From Gordonia pseudamarae (GTDB taxonomy: Bacteria > Actinomycetota > Actinomycetes > Mycobacteriales > Mycobacteriaceae): 64,000 nucleotides of DNA. The position numbers and the translations under genes were made by a program. The notes beneath the pieces were generated by a model, which worked only from the letters and a program-made list of their open reading frames with translations, was not told the origin of the DNA and did no database searches. This document shows, one piece after another, positions 34,801 to 46,800 of the stretch. Position 1 is the stretch's first letter, and every line of letters starts with the position of its first letter. The DNA lies in NCBI RefSeq assembly GCF_025273675.1, contig NZ_CP045809.1:3844001-3908000 (forward strand), given 5' to 3'.

Positions 34801-37800
34801 AGCCGCCGCAGTCCGTCGCCGAACCGGGCCGCGGTCGTCTCGTCGAAGAGGTCGGTGGCAAACCGGATGGCGGCGCGCCATGGTTCGCCCGCCTCGGCTG
34901 CCACGATCTCCACGATCAGGTCCACCTGGATCGGCACATCATCGCTGTCGACGGCCGATACCACCAGTGCGTCGGGCGCAGGCCGGCCATCGGCGGGCGG
35001 ACGCGAGGCGGCCGCACCCTTCTCCACGGACAGCCAGACCTGGGTGAGCGGCGCGAACGATTCGGAGCGCACCGGGTTCACCGCTTCGACGACGGTCTCG
35101 AACGGCACGACGCCGTGTTCGAAGGCCGCCAGGTCGATGTCGCGGACGTGATCGAGCAACTCGCCGAACGACGCGGTGCCCTCGACCCGTGCACGCAACA
35201 CCAGCGTGTTGACGAACATACCGACCAGAGGGTCCAGGACCTCCTGGCCGCGTCCGGCGACCGGGGTACCGATCGCGATGTCGTCGGTGGCGCTCAGTCG
35301 CGCCAGCAGCACCGACAGCGCCGCATGGATCACCATGAACGGGGTGGTCCGTGATGCCGTCGCCAGCTCGGTGATCCGGGCCGTCACGGTCTCCGGGATC
35401 TCGAACCGCACTCGACGGCCGCGCCGGCTCGCCACCGACGGCCGTGGCCGGTCGGCGGGCAGGTCCAGCACGTCCGGCAGTCCGGCGAGCCGGTCCCGCC
35501 AGTAGCCGAGCTGCCGGGCCAGCGGCGAGGCCGGGTCCTCGGGCGAGCCCAGTTCACGATGCTGCCAGAGGGCGTAGTCGGCGAACTGCACCGGCAGTTC
35601 GTCGAACGCCGGCGCGTGTCCGGCGGCGCGGGCGGTGTACGCGGTCACCAGATCGTTCATCAGCGGTGCCATCGACTGCCCGTCCGCCGCGATGTGGTGG
35701 GCCACCACGGCCAGCACATACGGGCGGTCGCCGCCGCGTGGTTGCCACAGGCGCACCCGCAGCGGCCATCGGGTGGTCACGTCGAACCCGGTGGACAGGG
35801 CCGTCGCGATACTGCTCTGGGCGCGCACCTCCTGCCACACCGTATTGCGGTTGAAGCCATCGATGTCCTCAATCTGCTGGTAGGCCACACCGTCGGCGGA
35901 CGGATACACCGTGCGCAGCACCTCGTGCCGGGCGACGACGTCGACGACGGCCTGGTGCAGCGCGTCCACGTCGAGGTCGGTGGCCAGTTCGACGACGGCC
36001 GGGATGTTGTAGGCGGGGGAATCGCCGTCGAACTGGTTGATAAACCACATCCGCTGCTGCGAGAACGACAGCGGGATCCGGTCGGGCCGCGGATCTGTCC
36101 GGGTGATGGGTGCCAGCGCCGCCGAATTGGCTGACGACGCCTCGACGAGCTCACGCACACTGGGCGATTCGAAGACGTCGCGGACGGTGATCTCGACGCC
36201 CAGCGCATCCGATGCCCGTGCCGCCAGCCGCATCGCCGACAGTGAGTTGCCGCCGATGTCGAAGAACGATTCGGTGACCCCGACGCTCTCAACGTCCAGT
36301 AGTTCCGCGTACACCGCGGCGACGGTGGCTTCCTCCTCCGTCGCCGGCTCGACGTGCAGATCGGTCACCGAGGCGAAATCCGGTGCCGGCAATGCCTTGC
36401 GGTCAAGTTTGCCCGCAGAGTTCAGCACCACGTCGTCTATGCCCACCCACACGGTGGGCACCATGTACACCGGCAACGCCGACACCACGGCCGCACGCAC
36501 CATCTCGGTGTCCACCGAGGCCGGTGACACGTACCCCACCAGATGTTGTTCGCCGGAAGTGGTTTCGAGCACGGTCGCGGCCGCGTGCACCACGCCCGGC
36601 GCCGACGCGATCGCCGACTCGATCTCACCGAGTTCAACACGCTGGCCACGCAGCTTCACCTGGAAGTCGGTGCGGCCCAGGTACTCCAGCACGCTGCGCA
36701 ATCCCCCGTCGCTGCGCTCGCCCCGGACGGTCCGCCTGCGGACCAGGTCGCCGGTGCGGTAGAGCCGTTCGCCCGCGTTGAACGGGTCGGCGACGAAACG
36801 TTCGGAGGTCAGGTCGGGCCGCGCCGCGTACCCGCGCGCCAGTTGGACACCGCCGAGGTACAACTCGCCGGCCACCCCGTCCGGCACCCGGTGCAGGCGT
36901 GAATCGAGCACCACCGACGACGAGTTCCACACCGGCACACCGATGGCCACCGATGAAGCACCCGCCTGCACCGCCTCGATACGCTCGGCGGTGATCTCCA
37001 CCGCGGCCTCGGTCGGCCCGTACAGGTTGTAGAACAACACGTCCGGCAACGCGGCACGCAGTTGGGCGGCCACCGCGGGCGGCAGCGCCTCACCCGTGGT
37101 CGAGACGATCCGCACCGAGGTCAGCGTGGCGATCCGGTCGCCTCCGACGACGTCGCAGAACACCGACAGCATCGACGGCACGAAGTGCACCATCGTCGCC
37201 CGTGTCCGTTCGATGACATCTGCCACATAGTGCGGATTCAGGTGTCCGTCGGCGTCGAGCACCGCCACTCTGGCCCCCACCATGAGTGGTGCGAACAGTT
37301 CGGGCACCGACACGTCGAACGTGTACGGCGTCTTGAGCACCACGGTGTCGCTCTCATCGATCGGCAGTTCGGCCAGACCCCACCACAGTCGGTTGAGCAC
37401 GGCACGATGACTGAGGGTCACGCCCTTGGGCCTGCCGGTCGATCCCGAGGTGAACAGTGTGTAGGCGGCGGCGTCGGGCCGGACTGGCGCGAGCCGTTCT
37501 GCGTCGGTGATCGGCGTGGTGGCCGACCGCTCGACCGCATCCGAACAGTCGACGACGATCGTTCGCACCCCGGCGGCCACCGCACCCGGATCGGCGCCGG
37601 CGGTGACGAGCAGTACGGTCACACCCGCGGTCTCGAACATGTACCGCACACGTTCGGCGGGTGCCGAGACATCGACCGGTACGTATTGGCCACCGGCGGC
37701 GAGCACCGCGTGAACGGCCACCACCATTTCCACCGATCGCGGGATACGCAGGGCGACGGCCGTCTCCGGTCCGACTCCGGCTGCGATCAGTTGTCGTGCC

Positions 37801-40800
37801 AGGGCGTTGACCCGGGCACCGAATTCACCGTAGGCGACCTCTCGCCCGTCGAACCACAGGGCGACGGCGTCCGGGGTGCGCTCGATCTGTGCGGCCACCA
37901 CCGTGTCGATCGTCGTGTCCGACCGCACCGGGACGATATCGCCGTATTCGCGGGCGGCGATCCGATCATCGCTTCCGGCCATCAGATCCACATCGCCCAC
38001 GGCCGACCCGGGTCGTGCGGTGAGACCGGCGAGCAGGTCGACAAGCTGTCGGCCGAAGGTTTCCACGGTGCCCCGGTCAAAGAGTTCCGCGGCATACTCG
38101 ACGCCCACCGACCATGGCTCGCCCGGGCCGCGGGTGGCCACCGAGAACGTGAGATCGACGCGAGCGGTGGTCGAGTCCGCGGCGATCGGTTGCACGCTCA
38201 GTCCCGAACCGTCCGGCGCGGGTGTCTGCTCACCGGTGTCCAGACCGGTCTCGTTGAAGAACAGCAGGACTTGGGCCAGCGGCGCGAACGCCTCGCTGCG
38301 CACCGGGTTGAGCTCTTCGACCAGCACCTCGAACGGTACGTCGGCATGAGCGAAGGCATCGAGGTCGTCGCGCCGGACCCGGGTGAGCAGTTCGGTGAAC
38401 GACTCACCGGGATCGATCCGCGCGCGCAGCACGAGAGTGTTGACGAACATGCCCACCAGCGGATCGAGTACCGCCTGACCGCGCCCGGCGACGGACGCTC
38501 CGACGGCCACGTCCTCGGTGGATCCCAAACGCGCCAAGAGCACCGACAGCGCGGCGTGCAACACCATGAACGGGGTGGCATTGTGCTGTGCGGCAAGAAT
38601 GTCCACCGCACCGACGACACTGCCGGGCACCACGAGATCGACGCGGCCACCGTGATGTCCGGCCACGACCGGGCGGGGCCGATCGGCGGGCAGCTCGAGT
38701 ACGTCCGGCAGTCCGGCGAGTTGCTGTGTCCAGTAGGCCAATTGACGGCCGAGCAATGATTCCGGGTCGTCCGCGGATCCGAAGTTCTCACGCTGCCAGA
38801 TCGCGTAGTCGGCGAACTGCACCTCCAGCGGGGTGAATTCGGGTGTCCGGCCGACACTGCGTGCGGCGTAGGCGGTCACGATGTCGCGAACCAGCGGAAT
38901 CCTGGATTCGCCGTCCGCGGCGATGTGGTGGGCCACCAGCGCCAGTACGTATTCGTCGGGGCCGGAATCGCTCGGCGTGTGCAGCACCCGCACCCGCAAC
39001 GGCCACTGCGTGGTCACGTCGAAGCCGGTGGTCACGGCGTGCTCGATGTCGGTGGGCGATCCCGTGATCGCCCAGTCAAGGTGTTTGTCCACCGATTCGG
39101 GCGAATCGATCAGCTGATACGGTTCGCCGTCGACGGCCGGGAAGGTGGTGCGCAGCACCTCGTGCCTGCGGACCACGTCCACCACCGCCGTACGCAGGGC
39201 GGCGACATCGAGGCGGCCGGTGATCCGCAGCACCGCCGGAATGTTGTAGGTGGGCAGTCCCGGATCGAACCGGTTGAGGAACCACATCCGCTGCTGCGCG
39301 AATGACAGCGGAATATGCTGCGGTCGTGGCGATATGGCCACAATGGGTGCCAGGCCAGTACCGAGCCGCGCCGAGGCCGCGGCGAGTTCGCGCACGCTGG
39401 GCGCCTCGAACACGTCTCGCACCGACACGGTGACGCCCAGGGCCTCACCGGCACGGGCCGCCAGCCGCATCGCCGACAACGAGTTGCCACCCAGATCGAA
39501 GAACGACTCGGTCACCGACACCCGGTCCAGCCCGAGAAGTGTGCCGAAGACACCGGCCAGCAACCGCTCGTCATCGGTGCCGGGTGCCACGTATTCGGCT
39601 GCGACGGAAGTGAAATCCGGATCGGGCAACGCGCTACGATCGAGTTTTCCGGCACTGTTGAGTGGCACCTGTGCGAGCACTGTCCAGACCGTCGGCACCA
39701 TGAATGCCGGCAACGTCTGCGCCACCGACGCCTTCACCGCATTCAGATCGACGGTGTCGGGCGACAGATAGGCCACCAGGTGCTGGGCACCCGACTCCGT
39801 CGACACTACGGTCGCAGCCGAATACCGTACTCCAGGGGCCGCGGCGAGTGCCGCTTCCACCTCACCGAGTTCCAGCCGCTGACCGCGCAACTTCACCTGG
39901 AAATCCGAGCGCCCCAGATAGTTCAGTCTGCCATCGGCATCCCATGCCGCGAGGTCACCGGTGCGGTACAACCGTTCACCCGCCTGCCCCACCGGATCTG
40001 CGATGAACCGGTCCGCGGTCAGCCCGGGCTGCCCCGTATACCCACGCGCAACCTGAACACCGCCCAGATACAACTCGCCGGGAATCCCAACGGGCACCGG
40101 ACGCAATCGCCTGTCGAGTACATATGCCCGTATTCCGGCGACAGGACGACCGATGGTGACCTTCCGCTCTGCCGGGTTGTAGGCGTCGATGGTGGAGAAG
40201 ATCGTGGTCTCGGTTGGTCCGTACTGGTTGTACAGCGTCGCCGACGGCCAGGCGGCCGACACCGCATCCGCGACCGCGGGCGGCAATGCCTCACCGCCGG
40301 TGTTGATCCTGCGCAGAGTCGACGCCCAACCACCATCGGCGTCACCGGCCACGTCAACCATCACCGCCAGCATCGACGGCACCATCATCATGGTGGTGAC
40401 GCCCCGGTCGGCGACGGCAGATTCGATGGCCCGCGGGTCGCGATGGGCTCCGGGCGCCAACAGCACCAGCGACGCTCCGACCGACACCGGGCGCAGGATC
40501 TCCAGCACCGACGGGTCGAAGGTGTACTCCAATGTCTGCAGGAAGACGTCGGATTCATCGAGTCCGTAGTACTGACGGTCGGCGGCCACCTCCGCGAGCA
40601 GAGCCGCGTGCGAGACCGTCACACCTTTGGGCCTGCCCGTCGATCCCGAGGTGAAAATGGTGTACGCGGCCGACTCCGGGCGTACCCGGCCACGCCGATC
40701 GGCATCAGTGATGGGCGCGGCGACGGAGTCGATCGCCACCGAGCAGTCCACGACAACAAACGATGTGATGCCTGCGCTACGTGCTGTGGTCGGGGAGTCC

Positions 40801-43800
40801 GGGCCGGTGATGATCGTCGACACACCCGCGGTAGCGGTTATGTAGTCCACCCGGTCGGCGGGCGCGGAGACGTCGATGGGCACGAACTGACCACCGGCGG
40901 CCAGTACCGCATGAATCGCCACGATCATCTCCACCGAACGCGGCAGCATCAGTCCCACCGCCGCTTCCGGGCCCACCCCCAGCGAGATCAGTTCACGGGC
41001 AAGAACACTCACCCGAGCACCCAACTCGGCATATGACACCGAACGGTCACCGAACCACAACGCAGTCACCTCTGCGGCCGCCGACACCCGCTCGGCCAAC
41101 AAATCCACCAGCGTATCCCCGCCGACCACCTGCGGAGCCCCCGAAAGTTCAGGCCCATCGGCAAACCCCAACACCGTGTCACGTGTTTCCGGCGAAACCA
41201 GCGCGATATCAGCGGTCAACGTCTGCGGATCAGCCGCGATCACCCGCAGCACCTGAGTCAACACCTCGGCAAACACTTCAACCTGACCCGCGGTGAACGC
41301 ATCCGGCAAATACGCCAGCCGAACAGCGAGCCCACCACCGACGGGCGAGGTACCCAGGTTGAGAGGGTAATGGGTCGAGTCGGTGAACCGAGCCGAACGA
41401 ATCCCCAGCCGATCCTGAGATCCGTCACCGCCATCGGCGACTCCCGCGCCCGACAATGATTCGGCGTCAACCGGGTAGGACTCGTGCACCACCAGGGTGT
41501 CGAAGTCGACGGATATACCTGTGCCCGAGGAGATCTCGGGAAGGCTGAGATGCTGGTGGTCGAGCACGGCGATCTTGTCGTCCTGCACCGTGGCCAGCAC
41601 CCGCGCGACACTCGCATCCGGGTCCACATCGACCACCGCGGGGAGCGTGTTGATGAACAGACCCACCATGCTCTCCACACCCGGCAGATCTGCGGGACGC
41701 CCGGACACCGTCTCACCGAAGGTGACCACCCGGTTACCGGTCAGCCGCGACAACAGCACACCCCACGCCACCTGCAGCGCCGTGGCCAGCGTCGCACCGC
41801 AGGCCCGCGCCGACGCCTCCACCCCCGACACCAACTCGGGGCCGATGAAGGTATGCACCTCCCGCGGCAAGGCATCGGTGGTCCCGGTCATCCCGGCCGC
41901 CACCCGAGTGGAACCGTCGACCGGAGCCAGCACCTGCTGCCACGCCGCCATACCGGCCGCATCATCGCGGCGGGCGATCAGATCAAGATAGTCACCGAAG
42001 TCGGTGCTCTGCGCACCGGTGAACGGCTGACCCGTCGCGTACAACGCCAACAAGTCGGCCATCACCAACGGACCCGACCAGCCGTCGAGAATCAGGTGGT
42101 GGTTCGTGGTGACCAAGGTCGACGATTCGCCGTGCCGGATCAGTACGAACCGCACGAGTGGCGGCTCGGCGAGGTCGAACCGGGTCACCCGCTGCTGCTG
42201 GGCGATCTCTGATATCTGTTCGGCAACAACGTCGTCGGATCCATCACCGAGGTCCACCTCTGTCCACGGCAGCTCGGCCTCGGTCGGAACCACCGATACC
42301 ACCGCACCGCCGGGGGTGAGAACGAAGCCCGACCGTAGCACCCGATGGGTGGCCAACAGCTGTGCCGCCGCACCTCGCAGTCGGTCCGCGTCGATCGCGC
42401 CGACCGTAACCACTGCCTGCGCCACATACACGTCCACGGCCGCATCCGAACCGGTGGCCAATTCGGACTGGAAGAACAGGCCGCGCTGCAGGGGCGCGAG
42501 CGGCCACACATCGGCACCCGGGTACCGCTGCGCGAGTGCGTCGAGTTCGGCCTGGGTGATGCCCGTGCCCGGCACATCCGACGGCGACAGCCCCGGAGGG
42601 CCTGCGCTCACGGCGTCGACGGCAGCCGCCAACTGCGCCGACCACCGGGTCATAAGGTCGGAGACGTCGTCACCGGAGATCACGGTGGGCGGGTGGATGA
42701 CGGAGGCGTTGAACTGCCGACCACCGTCACCGGTGACGGTGTTGACGTTGATGGTGAGCACCGCCTGCGCCGCCATGCCACCCGCGGGTGAGGCGTCGTA
42801 GAACGGGCCGGGGACACCCGCGAACGGGGTTGGCTCGGCGACACCTGCCGTGCGGGTCGAACGCCTGCCCGCGCCGAGGTAGTTGAACACCACCGACGGC
42901 AGCGGACGGGCTGCGATGGCCTCGTCGGCTTCCGTGCCGTAGCGCAGCCAACCACATCCGATACCCGAATCAGGTTGTCCCAGACGTTCTTCCTTGGCTG
43001 CCTTGACCGCGTGCACGATGTCGCCCGTCGGATCGAGCCGGATCGGTGCGATTGTGGTGAACCACCCCACAGTCCGCGACAGGTCGGCGCGGACGGCGTC
43101 CGGCCCCTTCGCCAGAACATCCTCGTAGCGGCCGTGGCCTTCGGTGAGCACGGAAACAGGCGAATCGTCGGTGATGCCGTGGTCGTGCTGCCACGAGCGC
43201 ACCGCCCGTGCGAACGCCGCCATCAGGACGTCGGCGACGTTGCCGCCGAAGGCTTCGGGAACATCGGCCAGTACGGCCTCGGTGACCTCGGTATCGACCT
43301 GGTGGGTGACGGTTCGCGTGGTCGAGACCCGGTCGCGGGTCCGGTCGAGGGTTGCGCCGAATCCGGTCGGCCGGGCCGGGAGCCGCTCCAGCCAGTAGGC
43401 GGCCTCGTCGGCGTGGTCGCCGGCCCGTGCGGCGAGCGCGGTGATCCAGGCGCGCTGGCTGGTGCTGACCGGACGCAACGCGTACGGCTGCCCCTGCGAA
43501 CGCTGTGCCCACAGGGTGACCAGGTCCTCGATGATCGCCCGCCAGGACACCGCGTCGACACCGAGGTGATGGATCGCGAGCACGATCCGCCCGGAGCCCG
43601 ACGGATCGGTCACCAGCACCGCCTGCACCAGTTGTCCCGTCGCGGTATCGAACCGGCGGGTCGCCTCGACGTGCGCGGCCCGCAGATCGGTGTCGAACCC
43701 GTCAGTGCCGACGGCATGCCCGCAGACGCGCGTGGACACCGCCGCGGCGGAATCGAAGTCGTTGCCCGCGACCAGCTCCCATGCGGTTGCGCCACCGACT

Positions 43801-46800
43801 GATTCCTGCGGGGTTTCGAGGCCCGTCGCCTGCGCTGCTCGCACCGGGGCCGGCGAGGGTGTCAGTGATGCCGACAGCATCGGGTGGTGGGCGACGAGTT
43901 CGCCGAGCAGCTCGGCCAGCACGTCCTCGGTCAGGCCACTCGGCGCGGCCAGGGTTACGGACTGGTTGAAATCAGCGAAATCGTCTGCGGTGTCGGAATG
44001 TTCGAGCATCCACGACACCACCGGCGGCACCGGCATCGCGCCCACCGCCCCACCTTCGGGCTCGGCCAGCTCAGGCAGACGCGCCGAGGTATCGGTGATC
44101 GCCGCGGCCATCCCCCGCACCGTGCGCCGCTCAAAAATCTCCCGCGGCGACAGATCGAACCCGGCCGCCCGCACCGCCGAAGCCAGCTGAATCGACATGA
44201 TCGAGTCACCACCGAGCGCGAAGAACGACTCGGTGGCACTGACCCGGTCCACACCGAGCAGACCGGCGACGACAGAGGCGAGGAGTTCTTCCACCGCACC
44301 GAGCGGGGCGACATAATCCAGGCTCACCGCACCGAAATCAGGATCCGGCAGGGCACGCCGATCCAGCTTGCCCGCACTGTTGAGCGGCACCTCATCAATC
44401 ACCATCCACACCGACGGCACCATGTAGTTCGGCAACGCCTGCGACGCGGCGGACTTCACCGCCTCCACATCCACCGACGCGGGTGCCAAGTAGGCCACCA
44501 GATGCTCAGCACCACTCTCAGTCACAGCGACCGTCGCCGCCGCGTGCACCACACCCGGCACCGCCGCCAACACCGCCTCGATCTCACCCAACTCGACACG
44601 CTGACCACGCAACTTCACCTGGAAATCAGTACGACCCAAGTACTCGATCTCACCGAAAGTGTTCCACCGCACCAAGTCACCGGTCCGATACAGCCGTGAA
44701 CCCGGCTCACCGAAAGGATCGGCGACAAACCGCTCAGCAGTCAGACCAGGCTGCGCCGCATAACCACGCGCCACCTGCACACCACCGAGGTACAACTCGC
44801 CCGGCACACCGACCGGCACCGGCCGGAGGCGATCATCGAGCACCAGGGTTTCGGTATTCCACACCGGCGCACCAATCGTCACCGACTCCGGCGCATCAGA
44901 CACATCCGCCCACGCCACCTCAACCGCAGCCTCAGTCGGACCGAACAGATTATGAATACCCACCCACGGCCACACCTCGTGCACCTGAGCCACCACAGCC
45001 GCCGGCAAAGCCTCACCCGAAGCAAACACCCACTTCAAGCTCGTCAACTGCGCCAACCGATCACGATCGACCACATCAACAAACACCGACAACATCGACG
45101 GCACAAAATGCACCGACGTCGCCTCCGTCTCCGCGATCAGACCCGCGATGTACTCCGGATCCGCATGACCACCCGGACGCGCAATCACCACCTGAGCGCC
45201 CGTGAACAACGGCGCAAACAACTCCGGCACCGACACATCGAACGTGTACGGCGTCTTCTGAATCACCCTGTCGCCCACACCCCACGCAAACGCATCCAAC
45301 CCCCACCACAAACGGTTCAGCACCGCACGATGCGACACCGTCACACCCTTCGGCCGACCCGTCGAACCCGACGTGAACAACGTGTACAACGCGTTATCCA
45401 ACGACAACGGAGCCAGACGATCAGCATCAGTGACCGGCGGTGCCGTCAGATCCACCTCGGCATCACACGAGACGACGATGGTACGGACATTCCCGGCCCG
45501 CCAGGTTTCGACGCCACTCGCTTGCGCTCGCGGCACCTCAACCGACGAAGGCGACACCTCCACCGACGAAGAGAACGTCTCAACCTGCGAAGAGGTCACC
45601 TCCACCGACGAGGTTGCCCCATTGCCGGTTGAGGTGCGAGGAGCGTCAGCGACGAGCCTCGAAACCACGTGAGATGACGTGTCCGTCACCAACACCACAC
45701 CCACACCGGCGGTGTCCAGCATGTACTGGACACGATCAGCCGGAGCATCGGTGGCGATCGGGACGTACTGGCCACCGGCGGCGACCACCGCGTGGATTGC
45801 CACGACCATCTCCACCGAGCGGTCGATACACACACCCACAGCCACATCCGGCCCCACCCCAGCCGCAATCAACTCACGCGCAAGCACACCCGTACGCGCC
45901 GACAACTCGCCATAAGAGACACTGCGCCCCTCAAACCACAACGCCGACAACTCAGGAGTCGAAGCAGACCGCGCCACAAGAGCATCAGCAACGGTACCGG
46001 CCGGAACGACGGCATCGGGACCGACGGACCGCGCCACGACGGTGTCGCGTTCGGCCACCCCGAGCAGGCCGGCGTCACCGAGCGCGCGGGCGGGCTCGGC
46101 GGTGAGTTCGTCGAGCAGCCGGACGAACCGCTCGCTCAGCTCCGCCACCCGCGAGGTGTCGAATATATCGGTCGCGAACACCATCGACCCCAGCCAGTCG
46201 TGTCCGTCCGGCGCCGACGACACCACGACGAGCAGGTCGAGCTGGGCGGGGACGTCCGGCGCGGCGACCGGTTCGACCGCCAGTCCGCCCACCGAGGTGT
46301 CGACCTCATTGACCGAGGCACCCGGATCGAAGGACAGCATCACCTGGGCCAGTGGCGAGAATGCTTCGGAGCGAACAGGATCAACGGCCTCCACGACCGT
46401 TTCGAACGGTACGTCGGCATGTGCGAACGCGTCCAGGTCGGCGATGCGAGCCTGTTCGACGAGACCGGTGAACGATTCGCCCGACCGGACCCGGGTTCGC
46501 AACACCAGTGTGTTGACGAACATGCCGACGAGCGGGTCGAGGACCGCCTGACCTCGGCCGGCGATCGGCGTGGCGATCGCGATGTCGTCGGTTGCGGTCA
46601 GTCGTGCGAGGAGCGCGGCGAGTGCGGCGTGCACCACCATGAACGGTGTCGCACCCAGTCCGGCGGCCAGTGCCTCGACGCGGGCACCGACGTGTGCCGG
46701 GATACCGAACCGGATCCGTGCGCCGCGATGGGAGGCCACCTGTGGCCGCGGCCGGTCCGCCGGCAGGTCCAATACCTCGGGCAGACCCGCCAATTGCGCC

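Noticed and set aside
37062..38759. Plus-strand open frame of 565 codons inside the giant NRPS
   Set aside because: Shadow frame of the C-A region of NRPS-c; Arg/His/Gly-rich without domains.
45541..45620. CRISPR-like small repeats (ACCGACGA units) in the centre of a palindromic repeat
   Set aside because: Units are too short and irregular, there are no unique spacers, and they lie within an open reading frame; simple local duplication is enough.
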